Origin: Paramecium octaurelia
Lineage: Eukaryota > Ciliophora > Oligohymenophorea > Peniculida > Parameciidae
NCBI GenBank assembly: GCA_905182995.1
Contig: CAJJDP010000084.1
Span: 292,024-356,023, forward strand
Direction of reading: 5' to 3'
DNA: 64,000 nucleotides
Below the pieces are notes generated by a model. That model did not search any database. It worked only from the letters and a program-made list of their open reading frames with translations, and had not been told where the DNA came from. Within the stretch, counting starts at the first letter, position 1. Each line of letters starts with the position of its first letter. Below, one piece after another: positions 49,601-61,315 of the stretch. The translations under genes were made by a program, and so were the position numbers.

Positions 49601-50579
49601 GTTCTTCCTTTGTCTCTTCAGCCGGGGGATCTTCTTTTGGTTCTTCAGCAGGTGGCTCTTCTTTAGGCTCTTCAGCTGGTGGCTCTTCTTTAGGCTCTTC
49701 AGCCGGGGGATCTTCTTTAGGTTCTTCAGCAGGTGGTTCTTCTTTAGCATCTTCAGCAGGTGGTTCTTCTTTAGGCTCTTCAGCCGGGGGATCTTCTTTA
49801 GGTTCTTCAGCAGGTGGTTCTTCCTTAGGCTCTTCAGCAGGGGGATCTTCTTTCGGTTCTTCAGCTGGGGGATCTTCTTTTGGTTCTTCAGCTGGTGGAT
49901 CTTCCTTTGGCTCTTCAGCCGGGGGATCTTCTTTAGGCTCTTCTGCCGGTGGCTCTTCTTTATTTTCATCAGCAGGAGGATCATCTTTTGTATCTTCATC
50001 TTGTCCTTACCCGTCCTCATTATTATCTTATTCTCCATCTTACTAATCTTACATAGCATAGTTTTTGTTTATTCGTTTAATATTATGTTCGCTATCTTAT
50101 TCTTCTCTATGTAATGTTTATCCTTCTTTATTATCTAAATCTTAAACTTGATTTTCCTACTAATAGTATTATTATTATTATTTTGATTAATCAAATTTAC
50201 TATTATTATTTTATGACTATGCTTAATCCGCATTGTTTTTGAATTCATTATCAACTTCTCTGTTAACATTATTTTCTCTTTTATCTTCTAAATTTTTAAT
50301 AGCTTCTTAGTTAGCAAATAATTTTTCCTTTGTGACTTCTACCTCTTATTCATTGGCACTACGGACGTTCTCAGAAATTAGAAAGCTTCGTTGATATTAA
50401 TCAAACTGCAATAAATTCTCCTTCTAGGTATTTGATCTCAAATTACTAAAATAATACAATTATCACAACTTTTTTCTTCTATCCCTATGTTGTTGAGGAT
50501 TATCAACCAAATCTTTTAGCCTGCAATGGCTCGTCAAAATTAAAAAGCATAAAAACAGGGTGAGTGTGTACTTTGCCAT
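46632..50579 (-). CDS. Secreted or surface-anchored acidic repeat protein
   Basis: Seen: two exons (intron 50446-50469), 1,307 residues. MAKYTLTLFLCFLILTSHC is a signal peptide. A 180-residue Gln/Asn-rich part is followed by about 44 units of a nine-residue repeat of the form EEPPAEEPK, then by about 95 units of a six-residue repeat of the form EEAKPE, three SEPASEPEQE units and an acidic end with a short hydrophobic tail (LGMWMVTIFYLAL) that may be a membrane or lipid anchor. Despite the repeats the frame is intact end to end. Known: I recognise no family; the composition is almost only Glu, Lys, Pro and Ala. Inference: an extracellular, highly charged, extended polymer, for example a surface or secretory-granule component. 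The other frames of the same DNA look basic or aromatic and are shadows. Confidence 0.85.
47029..48770 (-). repeat. 18-bp tandem repeat with 144-bp higher-order repeat
   Basis: Seen: roughly 95 tandem copies of an 18-base unit (plus strand GCTTCTTCTTCAGGCTTA and variants) coding six residues each. Within it the word TGCTTTTGTT recurs at 47721, 47865, 48009, 48153, 48297 and 48441, exactly 144 bases apart, and the bases between are almost identical. Eight units therefore form a higher-order repeat of about five to six near-perfect copies, which implies recent block duplication. The strand asymmetry is extreme (pyrimidines on plus). Confidence 0.93.
48780..49980 (-). repeat. 27-bp coding tandem repeat
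   Basis: Seen: about 44 tandem copies of a 27-base unit (plus strand GGTTCTTCAGCAGGTGGTTC plus seven more) coding nine residues each. Copies vary mostly at silent or conservative positions, so this block is older or less homogenised than the adjacent 18-base array. Confidence 0.9.
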
Positions 50580-51664
50580 CACTTTTTTGATGACTTGATA
50601 ATATATAAAATATTCGTTTTTAATTGTTTAGAAATTTTTAGAAATGATCATTCAAAAGGAGATTGTTTGATGCATCACTATGAAAAATTCATAAATAAAA
50701 TGTTTTAATAATATAGCCTTATCTAGATGATTGTAAAATGTGTTCTCTTTCGAATCAAAAAATTACATTTTTCATAAAAATGCAAAATAAAAGTATTTTA
50801 TACATATTAATAGAAACATTTATTATTGCTAAGTTTAAATATTTATGCAGATTTTTATAGGTTTTTCTAAGAAACAACAATTTTGTAAATTTTCTTTTTC
50901 TTAATTTCCATAAACCAATATGAATTTAATGCACTTCATTAACGAATTCAATCTTAAAAAAATAAAAGTCTACGTTGTCAATCGTTTTCTAATTAAAACA
51001 GTCGAATAAATATTAGATTTGACTGGTACAATAGGATAGATAGTTGAAGTATTAATTTAATCAGTAATGTTTAATAAAAAATTTGGTATTGCCATTCAAT
51101 CGAAATTGTTAGCCTATGAATCCTAAAGTTGGTTGTTAGATCATAAAAGTTCCTTTATGCCATAAAATAAGTCAAAATATTTAAAGATTTATTTTTTTTT
51201 TTATTTCTTATTCTAAACACTAATCTTTAAGGCTCGAAAGCTGACACATCTCATATTGAAAACCATCTAAATAAGAATTATTGGTTTCTCCTTTTTCGAA
51301 ACTTCTGACAGTTATTTACTATTGTGTTTAGAATAAGAAGAAAAATTTCAGGTCAAAAATGATTAGCAAGATATATTTAACATATTAAACATAAGATAAG
51401 TATGATTATTTAGGAGGATCTTCTAAATAAATTATTAGTCCTCAGTTTTGAAAGATTATTTAATCAAATTAATTAATATGAAAATTTCTAAAAAAGCCTT
51501 AATCTATTAAATTATCAATTTCTTTTGTCTTGCTTTAGGATATTTAACCTATAGAGAGAGTTTTTCAAACTAATAAACAAAGAAAAATTTTTAAAGAACC
51601 ATTGCACTTATTAGCTGGCAATAAAAGTAAATAATTTTATAATTTGATAGCACATTATAATATA
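50580..51664. other. Long AT-rich region between divergent genes
   Basis: Over 1 kb separates the repeat-protein gene from CEP19, the longest gap in the window. I see open frames (for example from 50921) but no family, good start or convincing intron pattern. Upstream of the CEP19 ATG there are intron-like sequences (51627-51650) and an in-frame open stretch, so an undetected 5' exon or small gene is possible. A 16-base inverted repeat is listed separately. Confidence 0.45.
51205..51339. repeat. 16-bp inverted repeat flanking about 100 bp
   Basis: Seen: 51205-51220 (TTCTTATTCTAAACAC) and 51324-51339 are exact reverse complements, enclosing 103 bases. It could be chance, a small palindromic element or a remnant of eliminated DNA. 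No terminal signature of a known transposon is recognised. Confidence 0.7.
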
Positions 51665-52405
51665 ATGTAAGTATTTAACACTAAAGATTATATGCCCTAA
51701 AGGGTTGGGCTTCAATTTAATCCTCCTACTATAGTAATTGAATATTGGATTCCCAGTTAACGAAAAACTTATCGTCATAAAATAAAGTTAATGCGTCTAA
51801 CTAGCAAGTCCAACACAGCTGATTTTGTCGAATACATTAAAAAAAGGCATCAATCATATGTTTCTAATTCAAAACTTTTAGACGAGTAACTTGAAAGTAA
51901 AATACATCTAAACAACTTAGCGCTAATAACTAGGCTTAAGGATAAATTAAGTGATTAATCTCAAAAAAAGACAACTGATAGCAAGCAATAATCTGAAATT
52001 GGAAGAAAATATGCAAGTTCTAAAACACCAAACATAAATCCATTTACCAAAACATAATAGGTATAGCCTAATTAAAGCAGTTCTACAAGCAAACAAAGAG
52101 AAAACCAATTCGAGTCAATTAAAGCTCATGTCTTTGAAGAAATTAATATTAATTCTGATGAGGACGAAAAAAATTAATAAGATGATGACTCTGCAAATTA
52201 CTAAGATGACTTTGAATCTCAGCCAGAATCTGACTTAGAAAATTTGAATTTAAATAAATTAAATGTTGAGGAAGTATAAAAAGTTAAGGAGAAGATGGAT
52301 GTAAAATATGTTAAGAATCTTCTGAAACCTGGAGATCCGGGATTTGTTTATGATAAATAAGTTGAATATAAACCCAAGAAAAATAGTGATTGGGATGATT
52401 ATTGA
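51665..52405 (+). CDS. CEP19: CEP19 basal-body/centriole protein
   Basis: Seen: 246 residues if started at ATG 51665; the ATG at 51692 is in frame and aligns better with the family's usual N-terminus. CEP19 hallmarks: GLQFNPPTIVIEYW at the start, HKIKLMRLT, KKRHQSYVSN and the C-terminal block VKYVKNLLKPGDPGFVYDKQ ending in DWDDY. The middle is a Gln/Ser/acidic insertion longer than in animals. Known: CEP19 recruits the RABL2 GTPase at the distal centriole to start intraflagellar transport entry. Inference: the same basal-body role in this multiciliated cell. Upstream exons cannot be excluded, because the frame stays open across an intron-like sequence. Confidence 0.88.
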
Positions 52406-52457
52406 AGATGAGAATATTAATTATTAATTATAGATTACTATTTTGATATAAAATGAT

Positions 52458-54251
52458 TCATCTGATCTAATAAAGTTCTACATATTTAGGGTCTTCTAAT
52501 TCCTTATTTATTTCCTATCTCATCTTAAATTTTTACGGTTTTCCTGTGATTGTTTAAGGAAACTCATTGACAAACTTAACGAATTTTGGAATTTTGTAAT
52601 AGGCTATCTTCTTATGACAATATTGATAGACATCGAGTCCTGATATATCTTCTGCGTTTTTCTTCATTTTTATTAATGCAACAACCTCTTCGCCATATTT
52701 TTCATCATTGCATCCAATTACTTAAACTTATTCTACACCATTCATATGAGACAAATATTCTTCTATTTCTTTTGGATAAATGTTTTCTCCACCCCTAATT
52801 ATCATATCTTTGTTCCTTCCTACAATAGCTATATATCCATCTTTGTCCATTGTAGCAATATCACCACTATGCAGGAATCCATTTTTATCAATTGTCTCTC
52901 TAGTTGCCTTTTCATCTTCCCAATATTTTTTCATAACGCTGTAACCTCTAGCACAGTACTCTCCTGGTGTATCATATGGAACTACATTTCCATTTGAATC
53001 AACTATTTTCACTTCTGCATTTAGTGGACATCCTACTTTGGTTGTCTTTATTTCAAATGAATCTGTTGGTTTATTTTAGCATGTGATAGGACTGCATTCT
53101 GTTTAGCCATAACAATTTGAAATGTCCTTAACTCCTAAGACATTAATAATCTATTTCATGAGTGCTTCAGAAGCCAAAGATCCAGCAATTAATCCAGTTC
53201 TCAAAGTTGATACATCGTATTTGTGATTATGCCTCTCATACTCGTTTATATATTCAATAAACTAAAAATATTAAATAATTAAAAACCATTGTAGGAACTC
53301 CATAAATCGATGTGCATTTATAATTAGTTACAGCCTCCAAAGTTGCAGCGGCACTAAACCCATCACTAGGATAGACCATGGTTGAACCATAATTTATACA
53401 GGCTAAATTTCCAAGTACCATTCCAAAACAGTGATATAATGGAACTGCAATAGCCACAACGTCTTTTTCAGTGTAGTTTATTCTTCCTCCAACATATTTA
53501 CCATTGTTTAGAATGTTGATGTGACTTAAAGATGCTCCCTTTGGTTACCCTGTTGTTCCAGATGTAAATTAAATATTCGTTATATCATCTGGATCTTATT
53601 TTTCCATTCGAATGTCGACTTCATGAAGGTGATCTGCATTGCTTAGAGAAAATATATCTTTGAAGTTGTAAAAACCGTGTTTGTGAATGTTATCTATAAT
53701 TATAGCAGCTAATTTTTATAATAATTTTTTAGATACATTTTAAATAGGGTAGTCTCTTTGATTAAAGATGTCCAGGAGTATCCAATTCTGGTGCCAATTC
53801 CTTTAGCATGGCAACATAGTTCGAGTGCTTGAATGAGGATTTCATGATTAAAGCTTTACAACCAACTTTATTAAGTGTATATTCTAATTCTGAAGTTTGG
53901 TATGCGGGATTAATATTGACTAAAATTAGATCGGCCATAGCAGCAGCGAATTACGTCAACGCCCACTCCACATTGTTTGGTGACCAAATCCCAATTCTAT
54001 CTCCTTTTTCTAATCCTAAAGCTATGAATGCAGCTGCAAGTTCTTTGCTCCTTGTATATAATTCAGAGTATTTCATCTCTATTCCTTGTAATTGAGAAAT
54101 GATCTATGATAATCTAAGTACTTACAGCTTTGTTGTCAGGGTATTTCTCAGTGATATCTTGAAGTTGTTACCCAATTGTCTTATAAGTTAGGGGAACACT
54201 GGAAACCCCATGATAATAGGATTAATAATATCTTATGAGTTTTTATAACAT
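52458..54251 (-). CDS. AMP-forming acyl-CoA synthetase (ACSF2-like)
   Basis: Seen: four exons (introns 54104-54125, 53709-53736, 53262-53286), 572 residues. ANL-superfamily motifs in order: P-loop [38 protein letters not shown] with the conserved Glu, [35 protein letters not shown] and the C-terminal lysine region TGKPQKFKMR. Length fits ACSF2-type enzymes. Known: these activate fatty acids to acyl-CoA through an acyl-adenylate, in mitochondria for human ACSF2. The N-terminus (MLQKLIRYYQSYYHG) is basic and aromatic with no acids, compatible with a mitochondrial presequence, but this is inference. Chain-length specificity cannot be read from sequence by eye. Confidence 0.93.
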
Positions 54252-54272
54252 ATATTTAAATTAATATGTATT

Positions 54273-55611
54273 TCACAAATAATGACGCTCGATTTGAGGT
54301 ATCTAATATGGCGAATTAATTTAAACTGGGATTTAATTAATTATTCTAAAATTTGTTTAAGTTTATAATAATTTTAATTTTTCTTCTAAAATTCTCATTT
54401 CCTCTTCATGCTTTTCTTCCACAAATTCAAATTGTCTCCTTAAATCCAAAAGTTATGATTTTAAGATTACTATTTCAGCATTTAACTACTCATTCTCTTC
54501 CTTCATACCATTTGTATACTTAATCATTTAATGCAAATTGATCTACTTCAATTCCAATTCATAATTTTTATCCTTTATTTATTACTCCTTTAAATTTATT
54601 TAGACTATTTATTATTCAATGTGATCTAAATCACTGAGATTCTTTCTCTTAAGTCTTTCATTCTCTGTTTCTAAAAGCATAAGTTCTCCTTGCAATTTAT
54701 CGTTCTTCTATTTTACAGAATCTATGGTCTTAAGCTTTTCAATCAGGATTCCATTTTAAGTTCTCAACTCACTAATATCATATTATAATTGGGATATCTA
54801 TTGCTGTTATTGCAGATTTCGGTTTCTTAAATTTTAAATTTCGATGATGTATTTTGTGTCTTGATTTTTGTCTCTCTACTCGGATGGGACGCAGTTAAAG
54901 ATTTCTAATTGATCTTTTAAAGATTGGTTTTCGCTTGTCAATTTGCCACCTTAAGGATAATGGATAAATTTTACATAATGCTGAAGTCTCTCTTAATTAT
55001 TCAGTAAGCTATTCATTTTATTCATAATACGTCTCATAACCATATTTGTAATCTTTTAATTCTTGTTCCAACTGTTCAATTTTATTTTTGAATTGTTTTT
55101 TCATTTATCTTTTTTTCTCTTATACTTTTAGAACTGCAGTTGTTTTATAAAGTAATTACTTTTCAAGTTCTTACACTCTGATTGGCTTTTCTTATTCTTA
55201 TTGAATGGTTAAAGATTTAACTGGTTGTTTAATTTGAAAAGTAATTTACTTATTTTGCTTTTCATAGCACACATCCTTTTGAAGTTGGTCAATTTTTTTA
55301 TTCAATTATTCAATTTCATGTTCTTGGTTTTATATTGTAATTTCCTTATTCTAAATCCTTTCGTTCAATGTTCTCTCATTGCTTTATACCAACCTGAATC
55401 GCTATATAGTGTTATCTTATTTAGAAATTTATTCATTCAAAGCTTTTATTTATTCTTATAATTTTGGAATCTATTGTAATTCCTACATCAATTCAGTTAT
55501 TCTTTGTTCTAGTTTTTTCTCTTTCTTTAAATATGTTAATTCTTTATCATCAAATTTTACCTTTTGTGCTCTGATTTAGTTGAGATTAGATGGTGCGGGT
55601 TTGAATTACAT
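54273..55611 (-). CDS. Long coiled-coil protein
   Basis: Seen: two exons (intron 54950-54974), 437 residues, nearly all predicted coiled coil (for example LMLLETENERLKRKNLSDLD, FVEEKHEEEMRILEEKLKLL), with short Pro/Gln tails at both ends. Many glutamines are TAA/TAG. No globular domain. Its stop is 21 bases from the start of the acyl-CoA synthetase gene on the same strand. A cytoskeletal or basal-body role is possible but not shown. Confidence 0.75.
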
Positions 55612-56083
55612 TTTTAACAATAAAATTGTTAGTTATAATTAGTATTAGACTTAATTGATTTTTTCAAAGTTCTTTCTTTTCTTATAGAATCAGCAAAATA
55701 AATATAAAAACCTGTTTAATTGACATTACCTCTGTTTATAAGTCCTTGCATATTTTTTTAATTAATTTTGATAAAGACCCATTGAAGAATTAAAGAGTTT
55801 TGTGTTTTTTTTTTGAATTTTACAAAAGAGTGAAGGGATTTAATTTAGAAAGAGATATAGAAATCTCTAATAACTAGGTAGACTGGTTAATCATCTTTTT
55901 AAATAATGCAACTTATAGATAGTTGATAGATTAATCATTTCATTTTAGATCTTTAATTTCTTAATAAAAAATTGAAGAACATCTTATTGCATTAAGATAT
56001 TCTTATAAACTAAATAGATTAATTTTTAATAATTTAAGTATGTTACAAAATAAATTAATGTTGAATAAATCATTTCGAAACTT
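55612..56083. other. AT-rich intergenic region
   Basis: About 470 bases between two minus-strand genes. Only homopolymer runs and short open frames are seen; nothing I can support as a gene or RNA. Confidence 0.5.
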
Positions 56084-57393
56084 TCAATCACATGGAGTTC
56101 TACATATTGGACAAACGTTTTAGGTCTGAGTCCATTTTTAAATACAAAGAAGATGGAAAATATGGGTTTCATGGCATGTTAATTTCTGTCTTATCTATCC
56201 GACTTTCAAGTCTTCGAGACAAATTCCGCATTGTATTTAAGAATTATCAAGAGTTTTTTATTTCTTTTCAGCCCTGGATGAATCCTCATTAGAAAACTAA
56301 ATAATTAAAAAGATTAATACTTTGATATTAAATAAAAATGGATCTTCATCATCTTATATCTAATGGTACTTCTTGGCCATATTTAAAATGATTTAAGTTA
56401 CGATTAGGCCTTATAGTAAAAAAGTATCGAAGTACATAAAGGAGGTTTAAGTATAGAGTTATGATTAAGTAATTTGCATAAGTTTGAAAAATGGGAATTA
56501 TATCAATCCATAAACACATTATATACACCAAAAAAATTAAGTAATTCTTCTTAGCCATCTCATTTTATCACTAAAATAAATTGACTTAATTAAAATGAAC
56601 CAGTTACGATAGCATTTTTAATTAGGATTCATTAAATGTGGATCTTCATGAACAGGGATCTACTTTAAAATTGTGATCAACTAGTAAGTCATAAATGAAC
56701 TGAAAATGATTAAAAAAAGTGATTAAGTTATTATTGTTAAAGTGAATATCTTAGTGCTTAAATCGTCGAAATTGTTATAGATAGTAAATACGAACAATGA
56801 TTTTAAAAAGTAATAAAGTGATGTCATAATTAAAAATACTATTCCCAAGAAAATCACTTATTTTTTTGATTGTTATTCTTGGATTAGAGTAAAGTATTGA
56901 TTTTTTTCTTTTCCTGTAAATATAAAGTATATTTATTAAAGAAGAACAAATATTAATGCTATTCCTTTAAAAAAACAGAATACTGGAACAAGCATAGCCA
57001 ATGCCAACACTAAAATATTTATGAAAATAATTTACTTTCTCCAGTGAACTTTTTAACATGATCACTGTTGATTAAGCATATTGTCATTGAAAACTGTAGT
57101 AGGGATAAGATTGCAGCAACATATCTCGAGAATTGATAATCTGGGAGCATCAACACCTCTTTCACAGAGCAAACAACACCTAAATAAGTTGATTTGATAC
57201 CAACTGAAAGTTTCTTGTAGATTATGCTTACAATCAGCCAAATCCACCAGAATTCAGTAATCGTACACATGAGAGTGTATATTTTTTCTTGAGTTCCTTC
57301 CAACATAATTGATAAAACTAAAGACACTATCCCCAGGGATCCGTCAAATACTCCCAAAGCCACCAAACCATCTGAAATTGAATCACAATACAT
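56084..57393 (-). CDS. Multi-pass membrane RING-H2 E3 ubiquitin ligase
   Basis: Seen: three exons (introns 57010-57035, 56297-56320), 419 residues. About eight to ten hydrophobic segments occupy residues 10-340 (for example LGIVSLVLSIML, FLGIVFLIMTSLYYFL). The C-terminus is a RING-H2 finger: CGICLEDLKVG, TCHETHIFHLLCIQKW and CPICRTPC, with all eight zinc ligands in C3H2C3 order. Known: membrane RING ligases ubiquitinate membrane or secretory cargo. Inference: the ring faces the cytosol on an endomembrane. The second intron is in frame and free of TGA, so it could be retained; removing it deletes only a hydrophobic stretch next to the RING. Confidence 0.88.
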
Positions 57394-57661
57394 AAATCTT
57401 ATTTTATAATAATTTATTTGAAAACCTAATTTTAGATTAGAAAATATACATAATTTTATAATAATTATACACAGAATTTCTAAATTTCTTTTGATAATAT
57501 TAATTATTCTAATAATGCGTACTATTATTTGAACATTGATAAACCATTTAAAATAGTTATCTGTTTGAATTTTATAATACTAGTTGTTATTATAAACATA
57601 AATAAAATCTTAGTTATTCGAGAGAAATATTTCTTGGTTATATAAATATTCTAATTAAAAT
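57394..57661. other. Divergent intergenic region
   Basis: About 270 very AT-rich bases between divergent genes, with no recognised element. Confidence 0.5.
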
Positions 57662-59588
57662 ATGAGCGAAAATCCTTTTGAAGTATTTAAAGAAGATATG
57701 GAAAACGAAGAAGTATATTTAAGAGTCAATGCCATGCATAGAGTTGGGATTATTTGCACATTAATTGGAGTAGATCAAATTAAATCTTAATTGCTACCTT
57801 ACTTAGATTGTAACTAATTATAATTAATTAACGATAAGCCCTGTTGAATAAAGATGATGACGAAGTGTTATTCGCCATGGCTGAAGAACTGGGCAATATA
57901 GCGTAGAATTGACAATTAAACCTAGGGAAATAATTCCTAATTACTCTTCTTGTTTGCTCAATCTATTGGAAAAATTAGCAACCTTTGATGAAACAGTCGT
58001 AAGAGAACAAGCAGTTAAATCTATATCTGTTGTCTGTCAATTTTTAAGTGATCTTGAGATTGTAAATGTAATTGTCCCAATGGTATAATTAATTTCTTTT
58101 ATAAAATTCATAGTGGTTAAGATTAGCATAAAATGATACTATTTTCACATGTAGAATATCTGCTGTTAATTTAATGTCTCCAATTTATGCAAGAGCAGGA
58201 ACTTAACAAGAAAATATGAGATTGTAAGGCTAGTTTTGAAATAACTAGACAATTCGCTGAATTATGTAAGGAAGAGGCTATAATGGTTAGAAGAGCGGTT
58301 GCTAATAAAATAGGAGAAATAGCATAGGCAATGGAAAAATCTCACGTTGTTGGAGACCTAGTTCCAGCTGTCAAAAATCTTTGTTATGATGAATAAGACT
58401 CTGTTAGATTATTATGCGCTCAAAGTTTAATGAGTATTTCACTAATTTTAAATTTGACTGAAATCAAAGCATATATACTCCCTTTAATTATTTTATAAGC
58501 TGAAGATAAATCTTGGAAAGTTCGAATGGCTTTGGCATAAATTTTTACAGATGTAGTCTAGAATATATTATTTAAGTTAGCAATTGCAGTAGGCAAGGAC
58601 ATTACTGATTTTTAATTAATTCCGATCTTTTCAAATTTATTAAAGGATACTCAATGTGATGTCAGAGTTGTGGCCGTGAAAAGCTTGCTGAGATTTATAA
58701 AATTTATATCTCCAGAGAGGTTAAGTTTAATAGTTCCAAATTTATAAATTCTATCTGAAGATTCGTTTTGTTAGGTGAAATGTAATAGAAATATGTAACT
58801 ATAGAAAATGTTTGCGAAGTAATAGGATAGATCGCGAATTTGTTACCAAAAGAGTATTGTTAGAATAAATTACAATAATGTTTATTCGAATTGATGAGCG
58901 ATGAAAATACTGAGGTCAGAAGAAATGCGATCAAATCTGCTGGAATTTTTGTTATTGCAATTGGATTTGAAGAGCTTAATTAATTCATACCACATCTAAA
59001 GAAATCTATGATCGATCCTAAGTGGAGAGTTAGGAAGGAGACAATTAAAACTATTATTTAATTAGCCTTGTATAGATGTTATTTAAATTTATAAATAGGT
59101 CTGTTAAGCATTTGGATACTTTTACGTAGTAATTGGAATAAGCATTCTTATTGTTTTTGAGAGATAGAGCTGCTGAAGTCAGATCTATTGGATTAAGTTA
59201 TTTATCTGAATTGATTGCAGTATATAAATAGGAATGGGCTTTGGGTAATTTTCTTTAAAAATGTGTGGAAATTTTAGAAAAAGATAATGGGTGTTTTTTT
59301 CGAATAAATGCTCTTTATGCAATTCAATAAATTTCATTTGCTGTTGAGAGTCATCAGGTTGAACAAAGATTATGGCCAATTGTATAGAAATACTTAAAGG
59401 ATCCGATTCCAAATATAAGATTTGTAAGTTTGAAAGTAGCTAAATCTTTAATGAAGAAGATTGAGAATTAAGATGTGTTGATTTAAATAAAATAGTAAAT
59501 ATGAATTTAGAATAGATCTTTAAATGAGATGTTAGATGATCCAGATAGGGATGTCAAGTTTTATGTTTAAGAAGCTTTATAATATTGA
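57662..59588 (+). CDS. PPP2R1A: Protein phosphatase 2A scaffold (A/PR65) subunit
   Basis: Seen: nine exons (introns 57810-57838, 57903-57925, 58083-58113, 58224-58248, 58553-58576, 58782-58804, 59070-59098, 59495-59515) close to 573 residues, against about 589 in animals. HEAT repeats match PR65 in order: EEVYLRVNAMHRVGIICTLI, KLATFDETVVREQAVKSI, AIMVRRAVANKIGEIA, EQDSVRLLCAQSL, AEDKSWKVRMALAQIF, DPKWRVRKETIKTI and the final DDPDRDVKFYVQEAL. Known: the A subunit is the horseshoe scaffold that holds the catalytic C and regulatory B subunits. It has more introns than any other gene here except the lipid-transfer gene. Single-copy versus ohnologue status cannot be judged from this window. Confidence 0.95.
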
Positions 59589-59740
59589 AAGCATTATATA
59601 TATATATATTTTATTAAAGATAAGGAAGATAGTTTTTGATGTTAATTCTATTAAAACAATGATTTAATGATAAAATATATTATAAATAAATAATTGATAT
59701 TTGTTTTACACATTCTTTTAATTCAGATAGTTAAAGGTTA

Positions 59741-61315
59741 TCACTCAATGATCAATCCCTATTCTGATTGAATTTATATTTCTGTATTATTATCATCAAT
59801 TTATGTCCAATTGTATCCTTCGTGATTTAAGACTTTATTTATTTTGTAATTCAATTTAATTGTTCTGCTCTATAAAATTGAAATTGAGCTCTTACTTAAT
59901 CAGTGGGATTTAACAAAAATATATATTTTGATCTCTTAACTTCTATTACAAAGTCAATGACATTAACATCAGCAAACTCAGTCTCCAACCACCCAAGTTA
60001 AGATTCCATCAACAATAAGTTATTATCTTTTCCATTTGTGATCACTCCCTATGATTATTAAGTATATGAATTACTTATCCAAAGACTAAGCCAATAAGTT
60101 GTTATACATGCTATGCATCCAAAGGTATTTCGTAAAGTGTTTTTGGCAAATATTATTTAGTTTGAAATTAGGAAAGTTTGAAATCAAAACCTAATCCACC
60201 TTCCTTGATAGTTCTGCATATGGCTGGGTATTCAACACTATTAATGATACTAATTCCATTTGGCAATATGTCATGTATCAAATCATTTGCCAACATCAAA
60301 TAAACAGCCATATCAATATCATCAGTGAGATCTATATTTGAAAACTTGAACCCATCTATCTAATACTCTGTGATCCAGAAGGAAATATTAGATAGTAGTA
60401 ATCTCAATACTTCCCATTTACCGTAATCCAATTAATCTGTACCCTCACGAACATACTGGAATTCACTACCATCCCAATTTTTTAATAGCTATCCGATAAG
60501 TTGATGATCTATTTCCATCAGAACAGAAAGTCCTTATTGATGGAGATTATCAATGGTCTTTTTCAAATCATCAGGATTTGTTTAATCTATGTCTAGAGCC
60601 ATCAAGACTTGCTAGGTAATTAGTATTGCATTATATCCAGGAATATTCTCAAGTTGATTAATTCTCTGTTTATTTATTTTCAATCCTTTGCTTTGCTATT
60701 TTTATTATAATTATTATTATTGGAATTCGTATTTGTTTTCAGGATTCCAAAATATTGCTTATTCTCCTTTTTTAACCTAACTCCAAACTGATACTCTTTA
60801 TAAATCATTGCATTATGTTATTAATGGGCTTCCGTGCACTATTTAGTGATTGTCATCGTCATCCTTTGGTATAAACACTTCCCAATTACCACCGTTGTCA
60901 GTAGTACAACTGTACTCATTCAATTTCAACTCTTGAGCATTTGGAGCCCATTCTCTATATGTGATTCCATTATCTGAGACTACAAAGCCAAACTTTTGAT
61001 ATCTATATAAACCTATTGCTTTACCCTTTTGCAAAGTCCTTTATTGATGATTCAACCTTTATGATTTATTCTAAAACTTAAAAAAATTTCTCATTTCTAC
61101 TCTGTATTACTTCTTTCAATTCGGGCTCTTCAATTACTGTCTGTAATTAATCGACATTCTTCTCATACTTTTACAGAAACTCTTCATTCTCCAATACTGA
61201 TTACTAATTTTGTAAAATGCCATGGTCATACCTAATAAAATAAGGAATTCTTTTTTGATAATTTTCTATTTGGAACCTTCCTGGACAGAGCTGAACCTTA
61301 ATCAATATAATTCAT
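59741..61315 (-). CDS. Glycogen-branching-enzyme homologue lacking catalytic residues
   Basis: Seen: five exons (introns 61204-61231, 61003-61024, 60049-60074, 59870-59895), 490 residues. Branching-enzyme sequence is clear: FAKGYQKFGFVVSDNGITYR, EWAPNAQELKL, IFWNPENKY, LDYGKWEVLRLLLSN, AVYLMLANDLIHDILPNGIS and GGLGFDFKLS. Known: GH13 enzymes need an Asp nucleophile (DGFRFDG motif), a Glu acid/base (after AISIAED) and a region I D-x3-H. Here these read DGFKFSNID, SIINSVEYP and EIDHQL: the nucleophile and acid/base are gone. It is also about 200 residues short of the usual length. Inference: a pseudoenzyme, perhaps a glycogen-binding or regulatory partner. An intact frame with five exons argues against a simple pseudogene. 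Confidence 0.85.

Noticed and set aside
46757-50059. A 1,100-codon Lys/Leu-rich frame on the minus strand and a 580-codon Phe/Arg/Leu-rich frame on the plus strand
   Set aside because: Both are alternative frames of the 18- and 27-base coding repeats. The frame with a signal peptide, an intron and an intact start and stop gives the acidic EEAKPE/EEPPAEEPK protein.
50921-51405. Possible plus-strand gene in the 1-kb gap before CEP19
   Set aside because: The frame depends on poly-T counts, has no family match and no convincing splice pattern. With TGA the only stop, open frames of this size arise by chance.
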